This document shows positions 10,487-20,394 of a stretch of DNA of 64,000 nucleotides, one piece after another. Within the stretch, counting starts at the first letter, position 1. Every line of letters starts with the position of its first letter. The stretch lies in the NCBI RefSeq assembly GCF_963677725.1, contig NZ_OY782507.1, positions 1,364,001 through 1,428,000 of the forward strand. The letters are read 5' to 3'. Both the position numbers and the translations under genes were made by a program. Source of the DNA: an uncultured Cohaesibacter sp. Lineage in GTDB: Bacteria; Pseudomonadota; Alphaproteobacteria; Rhizobiales; Cohaesibacteraceae. Under the pieces are notes generated by a model, which worked only from the letters and a program-made list of their open reading frames with translations, did no database searches and was not told where the DNA came from.

Positions 10487-11342
10487 CCATTCTCTATATC
10501 GGGTCCATCGGCTCCTGCCTTTATGGCATGATGATGGTTTGGAGCTAATTTTTGCGCAAGGCCGAAGATGTATCCATTATCAGCCTTGCGGGCATTGTCA
10601 GTTGGCGACCCTCAGTCACCCCACTCAAATCATCTATTGCGCTCTTCGATCGACTGCCCTCGCCTGCCTTGCTGAGCTTGCCTTGTCGGTTGGGTTCCCT
10701 GACGTGCTATTGCAGCGAAAAACTGCAAGAGCGTGGCGTCAATGAGGCATGCGCCAGCGACCGGGATATCACAAAAGCGGCAGGAAAGGTTCGACAAGAT
10801 AAAATTCGGATGGGGAACAGCAAAGCGCAATGAGGACACGAACATTCTTCACGCCCTCCTAACGCTTTTAAGGCGTTGAGCGCAAGTCCGATTGCACAGC
10901 TATTCATGAAAAATTGGTGGCTAGAAAAGCGAACACCGGGCTTGCGGGTGCCCGGTGTCGATGTCAATCGTCGCAGAATTGAAAAATAGAAAAAGAAAGA
11001 AACAAACAGGTTATGCAAAGTATCTCGTCATGACCCCAATATGAACCGCTGATGCATGTATGGCATCCCCCAACCGGGTGATGTCGCAACGAATAATGGA
11101 CATATTCTATCAAATTTTTGCATAGCTCATAAACGAGCGTTGCATTTTTGAGATCAGCACAGACATCTTTGCAGCATTTTCATGGTCTAGAAGACATATT
11201 ATTGCGAGAAAGCAAATATAGATCAAATATTTCGATAGCTGCGCTACAAGACGCCTATAGCGTAACCAGACCCATATTGACTGCGAACACAAGGGCCATT
11301 GGATGCCTGTTTTCAGGGTCCCAATTGTTAGGATGCCGATTG
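10487..11342. other. Intergenic region of about 850 bp with one hairpin
   Basis: I see no gene that I would defend. A perfect 9-bp stem with an 8-nt loop lies at 10933-10958 but has no T-tract, so it is at best a weak or Rho-assisted terminator or an RNA element. Short reading frames of up to 103 codons exist on both strands but look random. Confidence 0.5.
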
Positions 11343-11882
11343 CTAGGGTGATGGGGGCCAGGGCCGTGTCTTGTCGGCTTTATCCCAGTTGGTCACCCAG
11401 TCGGGAACGGAAAATACCCAGTCCGATGCGCCAAGTGCGTCGCGAACATCTGCTGTCGGGACGGAACGCCCCCGCGCCGTGACGCAGGTTCTGACCAGCA
11501 GTGCGGATGTCGGCTCACCCTTCACCCACATGCTTTGAGCGATATAGAACCAGCGCTCATCTATACCGACAAGCTGGCTGCGCATGGTCACCTTGTCAAA
11601 CAAGCGGACCCTCTTGCGATAACGCACCGAGCTGCCCGCAACCGAGAAGCCCCAATGTTGCCGTTTGAGCACATCCATCAGGCCGCCCCGGATGGAGAGA
11701 TCAAAGCGTCCCAGATCATAGAGTGTCAGGACCCGACCATTGTTCATTTCCATGAACATATCGAGATCCCAAGGGCGGCAGCGAAAGCTAATTTCTCCTA
11801 CGCCGTCAAAGCTCAGAGGTCCGGTTTTCTGGCCTCGTCTGGCCTTGAGGATGGAAAGGAACAGCCGACCGACGGGATACAT
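11343..11882 (-). CDS. Acyl-CoA thioesterase-like protein (hotdog fold, THEM6-like)
   Basis: About 179 residues if translation begins at the ATG at 11882 (MYPVGRLFLSIL). An upstream in-frame start at 11936 would add 18 residues that look non-native. The segment WDLDMFMEMNNGRVLTLYDL matches the 4-hydroxybenzoyl-CoA thioesterase type, where the aspartate/asparagine-rich strip shapes the active site (here D-M-F-M-E-M-N-N). The rest, with VRYRKRVRLFDKVTMRSQL and RTCVTARGRSVPT, is typical of hotdog thioesterases. Substrate is unknown. It diverges from the SRAP gene. Confidence 0.75.
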   Translation of the reverse strand: MYPVGRLFLSILKARRGQKTGPLSFDGVGEISFRCRPWDLDMFMEMNNGRVLTLYDLGRFDLSIRGGLMDVLKRQHWGFSVAGSSVRYRKRVRLFDKVTMRSQLVGIDERWFYIAQSMWVKGEPTSALLVRTCVTARGRSVPTADVRDALGASDWVFSVPDWVTNWDKADKTRPWPPSP

Positions 11883-12002
11883 GGGCGAAACCTTGGTATA
11901 TTGGAAAAAGGACAGACAACCATTCCCTTTACGCAAAGGTTATCTTGCGCAGAGTCCTAGCTGATTTTGCGAGACTGGGCAAGAGGGCTGGTCATGTGGA
12001 CT

Positions 12003-12054
12003 GGAGTTGCGAACCGAACTTGCGAACTGAACTTGCCAACTGGACTTGCGAACT
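12003..12054. repeat. Four 13-bp imperfect tandem repeats
   Basis: Four adjacent units at 12003-12015, 12016-12028, 12029-12041 and 12042-12054 follow the pattern GAACTTGCGAACT with one to three changes each. They lie in the divergent intergenic region about 100 bp ahead of the SRAP gene. They contain many GAAC tetramers but not at the spacing of the alphaproteobacterial LexA box. Confidence 0.85.
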
Positions 12055-12152
12055 GGGCGCGTAAAATGAAAAGCATCGCACAGAGGCTTTGACCATGGGT
12101 CAAATCTCGATAAGATCTCAGCCAATGTCGAGCGCAGGGGAGATTTGTATCG

Positions 12153-12842
12153 ATGTGTGGGCGCTTCACTTTGCAGAAATCATGGTCCGAAATCCATCAG
12201 ATGTATAATCTGGTCAAGCCTGAGGATGTGAATCGCAATGTCCCTGCCCGCTTCAATATCGCTCCAACGCAGGATATTCTGTTTGTTGCCAATCTGGCCC
12301 ATGAGCAACGCTTGCTGGAAGGGCGCTGGTGGCTGGTGCCCCATTGGGCCAAGGAAGTCCAAAGCCGATATCCGACTTTCAATGCGCGCTCGGAAGAGGT
12401 GATGAACAAGCCGTCCTTCCGCGATGCTTTCAAACGCGGGCGCTGCCTCATTCCTGCGGATGGATATTATGAATGGACCACCAATCCGCAGGACAAGAAG
12501 AAAGACCCACATCTGTTGCATTTGCCTGATTTCGAACCTTTCTCCTTTGCTGGTTTGTTCGCCCTGAACGAGCGGCTGGACTTGTTAAGCTGCACAATCC
12601 TGACGGCCCCCGCAGTGCCGGAAATCAAGGCCATTCACCCAAGGATGCCAGTGATATTGAAGGAAGAAGCCTATGAGGCCTGGCTCGATCCGTTTCGGTC
12701 GGTAGAGGATGCACAGGCCACTTTGTCAGAGCATCGGGACAGCGAACTGATCCATTACCGGGTTGACCGGGCGGTGGGCAACAGCAAGGCGTCGGGTGAA
12801 CAGCTGATCGAGCCAGTGCATGCTCAGACGTCGCTGTTCTAG
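12153..12842 (+). CDS. SOS response-associated peptidase family protein (YedK/HMCES)
   Basis: A 229-residue SRAP protein. After removal of Met1 the catalytic Cys2 (MCGRFTLQ) would form a thiazolidine crosslink with abasic sites in single-stranded DNA, protecting them from breakage. The other conserved residues are present: Asn77 in FNARSEEV, Glu107 in PADGYYEWT and His162 in IHPRMPVIL. A GGGGAG ribosome site precedes the ATG. It is probably monocistronic. Confidence 0.9.
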   Translation: MCGRFTLQKSWSEIHQMYNLVKPEDVNRNVPARFNIAPTQDILFVANLAHEQRLLEGRWWLVPHWAKEVQSRYPTFNARSEEVMNKPSFRDAFKRGRCLIPADGYYEWTTNPQDKKKDPHLLHLPDFEPFSFAGLFALNERLDLLSCTILTAPAVPEIKAIHPRMPVILKEEAYEAWLDPFRSVEDAQATLSEHRDSELIHYRVDRAVGNSKASGEQLIEPVHAQTSLF

Positions 12843-13014
12843 TGTGTTTTCTCGTCCTTTTGTCCAACCGGCAGTCTGTTTGTGTTAATCGCCCTCCTCT
12901 ATGGCACAGCAATGGACCAAGAGGATTGAAACACAGCCCGGAACAGCGTAGGAAATCGTCAATCCGGCCCGCCACAGCGGCGAACCACCCTGCCAATGAT
13001 CAAAGAGACCCGAT

Positions 13015-14034
13015 GTGACCTCTTCTCCCTTCGACTACCAGAGAGGCTTTGCCCAGACCGTCAAAGGTCCGGATATCGATCGCAGCCGCCCAATCACCCT
13101 GTCCCTGATCGTGCCAGTCTTCAATGAAGAGGACGGGATCGTCCCTTTTCTCGAAGCGGTGACCCCGATTGTCGAGGCAACGGGACAGGCCTGTGAAATC
13201 CTGTTTGTCAATGATGGCAGTCGCGACAATAGCCTCATGGCGCTGCGGGCCGCAGCCGCGCAGGATGCACGGGTCAAGGTGATTGATCTGTCGCGGAATT
13301 TCGGCAAAGAAGCCGCCCTGTCAGCGGGACTGGATTTTGCCAGTGGTGACGTGATGATCCCGATGGATGTGGACTTGCAGGATCCACCAGACCTGATCCC
13401 GGTTTTTCTTGCCAAGTGGCGTGAAGGCTTTGACGTGGTCAACGGGGTGCGCGTGGACCGGTCACAGGACACAACGGTAAAGCGCAACAGTGCAGGCCTG
13501 TTCTACTGGCTGTTCAATAAGCTCTCACCGACCGATCTACCCAATAATGTGGGCGATTACCGGCTGCTTGACAGGCAGGTGGTTGAAGCGATCAAGTTGA
13601 TGCCGGAACGCAATCGCTTTTTGAAGGGCATTTTCGCATGGGTTGGCTTCCGGACCACCGAAATCCCCTTTGCCCGCCCGGAGCGCACGGTGGGCTCCAC
13701 CAGCTGGAATTATTGGAAGCTCTGGAATTTCGCCCTTGATGGAGTGATTGGCTATTCGACAGCTCCGCTGAGGATCTGGACTTATACCGGCTTCGTTCTG
13801 GCCCTGTTTTCTTTCCTTTATGGTGCCTTCATCATCGCCAAAACCTTGCTGTTCGGGGTTGATGTACCCGGCTATCCCTCGCTGATTACGATCATTCTGT
13901 TCATGAGCGGGGTCCAGATGATTTCGCTTGGGGTGATCGGGGAATATGTCAGCAGGATCTTCATCGAGGTGAAGGAGCGTCCGCTTTATCTGGTGCGCGA
14001 AGTGATTGCCACCGCAGATCATCAGGATAGGTAA
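13015..14034 (+). CDS. GtrB-type polyprenyl-phosphate glycosyltransferase
   Basis: A 339-residue GT2 enzyme of the DPM1/GtrB type. The N-terminal catalytic domain has LIVPVFNEED, FVNDGSRDNS and the metal-binding DVD at residues 118-120 within MDVDLQDPPDL. Two C-terminal helices (about 245-270 and 280-305) anchor it. It would load a sugar from a nucleotide donor onto undecaprenyl phosphate on the cytoplasmic side. Translation starts with GTG after CAAAGAGA; an overlapping ATG two bases upstream is out of frame. The next gene starts within a few bases of its stop and supplies both flippase and transferase domains. Confidence 0.85.
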   Translation: MTSSPFDYQRGFAQTVKGPDIDRSRPITLSLIVPVFNEEDGIVPFLEAVTPIVEATGQACEILFVNDGSRDNSLMALRAAAAQDARVKVIDLSRNFGKEAALSAGLDFASGDVMIPMDVDLQDPPDLIPVFLAKWREGFDVVNGVRVDRSQDTTVKRNSAGLFYWLFNKLSPTDLPNNVGDYRLLDRQVVEAIKLMPERNRFLKGIFAWVGFRTTEIPFARPERTVGSTSWNYWKLWNFALDGVIGYSTAPLRIWTYTGFVLALFSFLYGAFIIAKTLLFGVDVPGYPSLITIILFMSGVQMISLGVIGEYVSRIFIEVKERPLYLVREVIATADHQDR

Positions 14035-14035
14035 G

Positions 14036-16063
14036 GTGCCGCACTTTCCCCTCAGAGAATTCCTCACCCTTATGCGGTTCGGCATTGTCGGGGTCGGCGC
14101 AACCCTTGTGCATATGAGCGTCGCGGCAGGATTGGTGCATTTTGCGCTGGCCAATGTGTTCATTGCCAATCTGGCAGCCTATATGACGGCCTTTTTGGTG
14201 GCCTTTACTGGCCATTTTCTCTGGACCTTTCAGAAAGGCGCGCCGTTAAAGCAGGCGATCTGGCGTTACTTCGTGATTTCGCTCAGCGCCTTTGGCGCCA
14301 ATAATCTGGTGCTGCTGGGCCTTGTTGAGAGCGGACTGGTCAGCAAGGTCACCAGCGTCATTATCGCAGCCGCCATCGTGCCTGCCATTTCCTATGTTGC
14401 GAGCCGTCTTTGGGGCTTCAAGGAAGCCCCCGTGCCCTTAGGACCAGAAACAGCTGCGCCAAGTGCAGAAGCATTCCAAGCTATCGCTTTAGACAGTGAG
14501 ACTGACGAGGTTGATGAAGCCACTGATGTGCCATCTGTCAGCAGCCGATTGCATGATCGGGTGATGAAGCATCCGGCTTTCTGGTTCTGGGCATTGGTGA
14601 TGATCCATCTGGTGCTATGGACGTTGGTGCCGACACTGGTCTATCGCAATCTGCCATTGGATGTGATCGAGCTGGTGACTTGGGGGCATGAATGGCAGCT
14701 TGGCTATTTCAAGCATCCTCCCCTGCCCTCATGGCTGCTGGAAGGGGCGACCATCTTGTTTGGCAAGGCTGAATGGCCCGCCTATATGCTCAGCCAGCTG
14801 TCCATTGTCATAGCTTTCTGGGCAATCTGGCGGTTGGGGCGCGCCGTGATTGGCGCTAAGGCCGCGTTGCTCTCGGTGTTCCTCACATCACTGATTTATT
14901 TTTATAATTTCCCGACGCCGGAATTCAATCACAATGTCCTTCAGGTGCCTGTCTGGGCGCTGATGGCGCTTGTCGGATGGTATGCCCTGAAACAGGACAA
15001 GCTGTGGCAATGGCTCGCCTTGGGGCTTTTGACCGGCACTGCGGTCTATATCAAATATTCGATGGCCATTCTCGTGGTCGCCCTGCTGCTCTTCCTGCTA
15101 ATCGAGCCTCAGGCCCGCCAGCGCTTGCGCAGCAAGGGATTGTGGCTGGCATCCTTGCTGGCACTTCTGATTTCGGCACCACATCTATATTGGCTGATAG
15201 ACAGCAACTTCCAATCCCTTGCCTATGCGTCGACCCGTTCGGCACCGCTTGAAGGCATCACCGCGCGCATCTTGGGGCCTTTGGGCTTCGTTGGGGCGCA
15301 GATCGGACATCACGGCGCATTGTTGCTGGTGCTTGTTCTGGGTGGCGGCTTGCTGCCTTTTTGGCGCAAGGGGCTGACCGGACGCGTTTCCTTTGCCTTT
15401 GCCGGGACACTGGAACAACGCTATATCCTCTGGATCGCGCTGGTTCCGATCCTGTTGACGATCCTTCTTTCGGTGATCAGTGGCAGCGAGATGCGTCCAA
15501 TGTGGCCGGCGCCGATGTTTTCCTTCTCGGCCCTCGCGCTGCTTGGCAGTCTGAAGACTGCTTATTATAAGGACCGGTTTCGCGCCATGGTCATTGGCTG
15601 GGCAGCACTCTATTTCGGCATCTTGGTGGTGATTGCCTCGATGGGACTGTTCGGCTCCCACTTCATCAAGAAGCCGTTGCGGGTGGACTGGCCGGGTTCA
15701 ACTATTGCCAGCCATTTTTCCAAAGCCTGGCAAAGCCAGTTTGGCCAACCATTGGCCTTTGTCGGCGGCAATGCATGGATTGGCGGCAATGTGTCCTTTT
15801 ATGCGCCTGAACGTCCCTCGCTGGTATATCTGGAAGATTGGGGCAGAAGCCCTTGGGCGGATCCAGCACAGGTGCGTTGCCAAGGCCTTTTGATCCTGTG
15901 GCAACAAAAAGACGGCTCAGAGCCACGGCTTCCAGACTATGAAGGGATTGATCTGAAAAAGATCAGCGCATCCGGCCTAGAAGCCTTCCCTTGGAAGGTC
16001 ACCGACAAACCCTTCCGCATCGGCTGGGCCATGATGCCGCCAGAGCCAGACGCTTGCCAATAA
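14036..16063 (+). CDS. Fusion of GtrA-like flippase domain and GT39/PMT-type glycosyltransferase
   Basis: About 675 residues. The first 130 form a GtrA domain of four helices (LMRFGIVGVGATLVHM, FTGHFLWTFQ). After an acidic linker (about residues 140-175) comes a GT-C domain of the PMT_2/ArnT kind, with many helices and WGHEWQLGYFKHPPLPSWLL, where the Glu-His pair and the HPPL motif are typical. GtrA is thought to flip the lipid-linked sugar, and the GT-C domain to transfer it to an acceptor outside. Start options are ATG 14006 (overlapping gtrB), GTG 14036 (preferred, directly after the gtrB stop) and ATG 14072. With gtrB this makes a complete sugar-decoration module in two genes. Confidence 0.8.
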   Translation: MPHFPLREFLTLMRFGIVGVGATLVHMSVAAGLVHFALANVFIANLAAYMTAFLVAFTGHFLWTFQKGAPLKQAIWRYFVISLSAFGANNLVLLGLVESGLVSKVTSVIIAAAIVPAISYVASRLWGFKEAPVPLGPETAAPSAEAFQAIALDSETDEVDEATDVPSVSSRLHDRVMKHPAFWFWALVMIHLVLWTLVPTLVYRNLPLDVIELVTWGHEWQLGYFKHPPLPSWLLEGATILFGKAEWPAYMLSQLSIVIAFWAIWRLGRAVIGAKAALLSVFLTSLIYFYNFPTPEFNHNVLQVPVWALMALVGWYALKQDKLWQWLALGLLTGTAVYIKYSMAILVVALLLFLLIEPQARQRLRSKGLWLASLLALLISAPHLYWLIDSNFQSLAYASTRSAPLEGITARILGPLGFVGAQIGHHGALLLVLVLGGGLLPFWRKGLTGRVSFAFAGTLEQRYILWIALVPILLTILLSVISGSEMRPMWPAPMFSFSALALLGSLKTAYYKDRFRAMVIGWAALYFGILVVIASMGLFGSHFIKKPLRVDWPGSTIASHFSKAWQSQFGQPLAFVGGNAWIGGNVSFYAPERPSLVYLEDWGRSPWADPAQVRCQGLLILWQQKDGSEPRLPDYEGIDLKKISASGLEAFPWKVTDKPFRIGWAMMPPEPDACQ

Positions 16064-16077
16064 GTCTTGCTTCAATG

Positions 16078-16110
16078 AAAAAAGGCGGCCAGTTGACCGC
16101 CTTTTTTATT
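16078..16110 (+). terminator. Bidirectional Rho-independent terminator
   Basis: An 11-bp stem (16078-16088 with 16097-16107, 8-nt loop) flanked by six A residues on the left and six T residues on the right. It ends both the gtr operon and the convergent chemoreceptor gene. Confidence 0.9.
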
Positions 16111-16136
16111 CCTGAATGACTGAGTGGCTCTTCAGC

Positions 16137-17849
16137 TCACGCCACGTGGCGCTTTTCGCGCTCGATAATTTCCATTGCCAGCTTGTCAAGGAGGTCGACA
16201 ACCTTCTTGCTCGTCGCATCGAGTTCTCTCAAGGCGTCCAGCATTTCGTCATCATCGCCAGCGGCATGGGCGTCGAGGGCGCGTTTGGCACTATCATGAA
16301 CCTGCTTGTGCGGCTCGACCAGATCCGTAAAGGCGCGGGATCCGCGCAAGTCCGGATCGGTGATCTTGTCATACCAGACACCAAGACGGCATTCGTGATG
16401 ATCCGGCACCTTGTCTGAAGTCCAGTTGTCGTCACCGGTGCAGGTATTCAGAACCTGCCGCTTGAACAGGATATGATCAATCTTGGCGGCATAGCAAAGG
16501 GAAGCGGCATTGTCTTCATCTAGCATGTCGCGGGCGCTGCTGGAGAAATAGTCGGTGCTTTCAGCCAGAGACATGGCAACCATAGACACCATGGTATCAT
16601 TGTCGGTCGCGATGTCGGCGATCTTGCCAATGTTGGCAGCCACTTCGGCGCTGGCATCTTTCTGACCAGACAGAATGCTGGAAATCTCATGCATGTTGCC
16701 AGAGACAGAGCCGATCTGTCCCGATACCCGTTCCATCAGGCTCGATGTTTCGTTGATCGCAGCTTCGCCGTCGAGCACCGCATTGGTCGAGGCTTCCATG
16801 GTTTTCTGGATGTTCGCCATGCCTTCGCGCAGCGTTGACACTTTCTGAATGATGTCTTCGGTCGAGCGAGACGTCTGGTTGGCCAGATCCTTCACCTCGG
16901 CAGCCACAACGGCAAAGCCTTTGCCAGCTTCGCCTGCACGAGCAGCTTCGATGGTGGCATTCAAGGCCAGCAGATTGGTCTGGGCGGCAATATTTTCAAT
17001 CACTGCAATGATTTGATTGATCTGCTCGGATGCGGTCGCCAATTCATCCACGCGACGGGATGTCTCTTCCACCGAATTGGCGATGTGAGACATGGTGGTG
17101 GACATTTTGCGCACCGTGTCCTGACCATTGATCACGTTGGAATTGGTGTCTTTGGCTTCGTTGCTTACGCCTTCCGAGTTGCGGGACAGCTCTTCCACCG
17201 AAGAGACCATTTCGGTTGCTGCGGCCGAGATGGTCTGGCTGTTATATGCCACATCTTCGGAGTTTTTGCGCAGCAAGGCGACCTGCAACATGATGTCGTT
17301 GATTTCGGCAACGGAGTGAGACAACTTGCCCAGATTGGCCACATTGGAGCCGCGCGCTTCTTTGGCCGCCTCATCAACGGCAGCGCGCTCATAGCCAGTG
17401 ATCGAAACACTCATGTCTGCAAAAGCGCGGAACAGCAAATTGGCAAGAACGCCGTCCAATTCCTTGCTTCTAAAGCTGTATTTCTTGGTGATGCTCGGGA
17501 TCATTTTCATCAAAGCACGGCCATAGGAGGCAACATACCAATCAGTCGGAAGTCCGATGCGCTGATGAACAAGGCCGGTTTTGGCAGCTCGGGCCTCAGA
17601 ATCCTCGTCAAATGGCTGCGAGAAAAGCTGTTCCCAGTGCTCCTGCTGACGGCCCTTCAGATTGCTCACAGCCTCGGGGCTTTTGGGCAACAATTCACCG
17701 GCGCAGCTCTTGCCAAGAGCCGCATGAAGTTCACTCACGACGTCCGGCAAATCCTTGGTCAGATACTTGTCGAGCGTATCTGTCTTCCGATTATGGGGAA
17801 TTCCACTTTCAAGAAAGTTCAGTGCTTCCTTGCAGTTTTGCTGGTTCAT
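16137..17849 (-). CDS. Globin-coupled chemoreceptor with C-terminal CZB zinc domain
   Basis: A 570-residue soluble receptor with no transmembrane helix, counted from ATG 17849; the frame extends 12 codons further. Residues about 20-185 form a protoglobin sensor with [13 protein letters not shown], in which His95 is the expected proximal haem ligand, as in HemAT. A cytoplasmic MCP domain follows, with the tip [20 protein letters not shown]. The last 110 residues are a CZB domain with its Zn ligands: His in [18 protein letters not shown] and His in EPHKQVH. This suggests O2 or another gas ligand sensed by haem together with zinc or hypochlorite sensing by CZB. It is monocistronic. Confidence 0.88.
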   Translation of the reverse strand: MNQQNCKEALNFLESGIPHNRKTDTLDKYLTKDLPDVVSELHAALGKSCAGELLPKSPEAVSNLKGRQQEHWEQLFSQPFDEDSEARAAKTGLVHQRIGLPTDWYVASYGRALMKMIPSITKKYSFRSKELDGVLANLLFRAFADMSVSITGYERAAVDEAAKEARGSNVANLGKLSHSVAEINDIMLQVALLRKNSEDVAYNSQTISAAATEMVSSVEELSRNSEGVSNEAKDTNSNVINGQDTVRKMSTTMSHIANSVEETSRRVDELATASEQINQIIAVIENIAAQTNLLALNATIEAARAGEAGKGFAVVAAEVKDLANQTSRSTEDIIQKVSTLREGMANIQKTMEASTNAVLDGEAAINETSSLMERVSGQIGSVSGNMHEISSILSGQKDASAEVAANIGKIADIATDNDTMVSMVAMSLAESTDYFSSSARDMLDEDNAASLCYAAKIDHILFKRQVLNTCTGDDNWTSDKVPDHHECRLGVWYDKITDPDLRGSRAFTDLVEPHKQVHDSAKRALDAHAAGDDDEMLDALRELDATSKKVVDLLDKLAMEIIEREKRHVA

Positions 17850-18196
17850 ACTACACCCGCTTCTTTGGCTCGCACATAAATTCAAAATTGCAAAACAAAG
17901 CTAAGAATGTGTTTACACTGACAAAACTACCCCCGGAAAACTATTTTGAAAGTATTGGAAGCCATGGCTGTTTCCCAAGCCAGCATATCGTACGCGGTTT
18001 CTTGAAGGATCACTTCGCTGACTGCGCCGGAAGGCTCCATGCCAGACCGGCATGATCCCGTTTGCGTATGTGGGTGATCTGACCACGAGACCTGCGCTGC
18101 GACAGGGCTTGTGGCATCTACGACAGGATGGCTAAGGAAGAGAGAGGCGATTGCGTAAGACAACCGCCATTCTTTCTCGGCCGTTTCCAAAGGAGA
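17850..18196. other. Intergenic region, no supported gene
   Basis: About 350 bp. An 87-codon frame on the minus strand (17927-18190) has no recognisable domain and no good ribosome site; I treat it as chance. Confidence 0.5.
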
Positions 18197-18634
18197 TTAT
18201 TGTTTTGCGTCGCTACTGATAGCGTTGCTTTGGATTTCTTTTACGAACTGACATTTCTTTTCCTTGCCCGCTGACATCAATGCTTCATGCTCGCCCTTCA
18301 GGCGGGACAATTCAGCCTTGTGGTCTTCCGTTGCGGCGAGGAGAAATAGACTTGGCCAAAAGAGTAGGACACCCACTCCCGTTATGACGGCGTCATTGGT
18401 GGCCGCCTTCTTCTGCTGGCCGGTCACTTCCTGTACCTTGGCGCTCAAGGTTTGAAGCTCTTGTTCCAGCTCTTCGCAATTGTAATTCTTGTATTGCGAT
18501 GGAGAAACATAACTGGCCTGAATTCTCTTTGGTGATGCGGCGCAAGCGCTTAATGCGAGTGCCACGCAGCAGGTCACGACCAAACGCGACTTATTTTCCC
18601 AACTCAATTTTGTTACTCCAAATAAGATATTCAT
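18197..18634 (-). CDS. Small lipoprotein of unknown function
   Basis: A 145-residue protein with a lipoprotein signal: a positive region, a hydrophobic stretch and the lipobox LSAC (ALALSACAAS), so Cys about 31 would be lipidated. The mature part has a predicted coiled coil (EELEQELQTLSAKVQEVTGQ), a hydrophobic segment (ITGVGVLLFWPSLFLLA) and a second helix (DHKAELSRLKGEHEALMSA). Similar proteins are common in proteobacteria as hypothetical lipoproteins. The ribosome site ahead of the ATG is weak. Confidence 0.65.
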   Translation of the reverse strand: MNILFGVTKLSWENKSRLVVTCCVALALSACAASPKRIQASYVSPSQYKNYNCEELEQELQTLSAKVQEVTGQQKKAATNDAVITGVGVLLFWPSLFLLAATEDHKAELSRLKGEHEALMSAGKEKKCQFVKEIQSNAISSDAKQ

Positions 18635-18979
18635 GAATTACATGAATATAACTTAGAGTTGCTATTTTTAAAAATACTACAATAGATAAACCCACCATTT
18701 CCGGTCAGTACGTAAAGTCCAAGCAGGTTGATTGGATAAGAGGGACTTTGTTTCGTCGGAATGCCTCAGCAGCGGTTGTGAGCCAGAAATCGAACTACGG
18801 ACAAAAACGGGCGCCCTTCTTCTGAGAAAGACGTTAAGGACATCATGAGCACCACACGCAAGAACTGTTCAGCTTAAGACAAGTGCCGCACGGTTCTTTA
18901 CGGAATTCCGAGGCAAAGCTCTACATCACGACGAATGACGTCCTGCGATACTTATCATTATATCAAACATAATGGGAAA
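18635..18979. other. Intergenic region between lipoprotein gene and tRNA-Phe
   Basis: About 345 bp with no gene, repeat or clear terminator that I can support. Confidence 0.5.
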
Positions 18980-19055
18980 TGGTGCCCGGAGGCGGATTCG
19001 AACCACCGACACGCGGATTTTCAATCCGCTGCTCTACCAACTGAGCTATCCGGGC
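18980..19055 (-). tRNA. tRNA-Phe (GAA)
   Basis: The minus strand gives a complete cloverleaf of 76 nt with encoded CCA: acceptor GCCCGGA, D arm GCTCAGTTGGTAGAGC, anticodon stem-loop CGGATTGAAAATCCG with anticodon GAA, T arm GGTTCGAATCC. It closely resembles E. coli tRNA-Phe. Confidence 0.97.
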
Positions 19056-19339
19056 ACATGCAAAGGCGACTGACGCGTTCTGGCTTGGCCAGCGGGGCTG
19101 TGCCCCGTGCAATTTGTTTGGGCGTTATAGAAGGTTCATATTGCCCTGTCCAGTGCGCTTTTGGCTTTTCTACAGGGGGAATGTGATTTTATCCCCGACT
19201 GGATTTCATTCGCGACTTTTAAGCAAAGGCTCGCGGCCATGACCCGTTAGGGAAGATCTGTTATCTCCTTGATGGAAATGGCTTTTCGCGGCGAACCAAT
19301 TGGCTATTGCTCCACGCATTGAGGCTGGTAGCCATAGCG

Positions 19340-19564
19340 TTATGCGTTGAAATCTTCGTCTTCGGGGTCGTCCTCTTCTACAGCGGGGATCGCATAGGAG
19401 CCGCTGAACCAGCGGCTCAGGTCCACATCCTTGCAACGCGGCGAGCAGAAAGGATAGGCCTCCTTGGTGGAGGGCTTGTCGCAGATCGGACATGGCCGAG
19501 CGCGCCGCAATCCGGTCACCTTGGCAGCGGCGGATTTGACTTCGTCCTTGGGGCTGTTGGTCAT
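19340..19564 (-). CDS. yacG: DNA gyrase inhibitor YacG
   Basis: A 74-residue zinc-ribbon protein with CPICDKP and FCSPRCKDVDLSRW, giving the four cysteines of YacG and its conserved DLxxW. YacG binds the GyrB subunit and blocks its DNA binding. It lies 34 bp after maf in the same direction, an arrangement common in Rhizobiales. The C-terminus is acidic. The 284 bp downstream to tRNA-Phe hold no gene. Confidence 0.93.
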   Translation of the reverse strand: MTNSPKDEVKSAAAKVTGLRRARPCPICDKPSTKEAYPFCSPRCKDVDLSRWFSGSYAIPAVEEDDPEDEDFNA

Positions 19565-19598
19565 GATTTCAGTCCACTATTGACACCGTGATGATGCT

Positions 19599-20222
19599 TT
19601 ATCCTACACCGCCGAGCCATTTGAGACGCAGCGGATAGCCTTCACCCAGCAACAGGTTGGAGGTCTCGTGCAAAGGCAAGCCGACCACGGAACTGTACGA
19701 GCCCACCAGATTGACGACGAAAGAGCCGGCAATGCCCTGAATGGCATAACCACCGGCCTTGCCGCGCCATTCGCCCGACGCAATATAGGGGTCGATGTCC
19801 CCCGTCAAACGCTTGAAGCGAATGCGGGTTTCGACAACCTTGGTGCGGGTCTTGCCTTTCGGAGTGACAAGACTGACGCCGGTAAAGACCTTGTGGGTGC
19901 GGCCCGACAGCAGGGTCAGGCACTGGATCGCTTCTTCGGCCAGTTCGGTTTTGGGCAGGGAACGACGCCCCACTGCAACGACCGTGTCGGCAGCCAGAAT
20001 ATAGCTTCCACCAAGCCGTTCATCAGCCTTGTAAGCCTGATAAATGGCAGCTGCCTTTTCCTCGCTCAGGCGACGGGCCAGAGCGCGGGGTTGCTCGTTT
20101 TTCTGCGGTGTTTCATCAAGATCTGCAGGCTTCAGCGCAACCGGTTCAATGCCGATCTGCTGAAGCAGTTGCAAGCGGCGCGGAGAAGCGGACGCCAGAA
20201 TGAGACGGAAGGAATCAGACAT
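19599..20222 (-). CDS. maf: Maf family nucleotide pyrophosphatase
   Basis: About 207 residues from ATG 20222 ([20 protein letters not shown]); the frame extends 14 codons upstream but those are not family-like. The SASPRR motif near the N-terminus and [17 protein letters not shown] with the catalytic Asp are typical. Maf enzymes hydrolyse non-canonical or excess nucleoside triphosphates and were linked to septum arrest. It sits between infA and yacG. Confidence 0.93.
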   Translation of the reverse strand: MSDSFRLILASASPRRLQLLQQIGIEPVALKPADLDETPQKNEQPRALARRLSEEKAAAIYQAYKADERLGGSYILAADTVVAVGRRSLPKTELAEEAIQCLTLLSGRTHKVFTGVSLVTPKGKTRTKVVETRIRFKRLTGDIDPYIASGEWRGKAGGYAIQGIAGSFVVNLVGSYSSVVGLPLHETSNLLLGEGYPLRLKWLGGVG

Positions 20223-20394
20223 GTCGCAATGCTTTACTGATGAAACAAGGTCAGGCCAGCGCAATTGTAAATCTGATCGTAGCCTGCCAAATCAGGACCA
20301 AACAGACAGCAATTTCACGCAGGCAGGAATTGGCAGCATGAGAGAGCAGATGCACACACCTGCCCTGATCTCGGTCCCGACGAATGGGCGGGCC

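Noticed and set aside
12003-12054. SOS box (GAAC-N7-GAAC) ahead of the SRAP gene
   Set aside because: The GAAC half-sites are not 11 bp apart in any pair.
17013-17879. 288-codon frame opposite the globin-coupled receptor
   Set aside because: Antisense shadow of a well-supported gene.
17927-18190. 87-codon minus-strand frame between receptor and lipoprotein
   Set aside because: No ribosome site or recognisable domain.
18935-19186. 83-codon open frame over tRNA-Phe
   Set aside because: Its middle is the translation of the tRNA complement, a common false gene.
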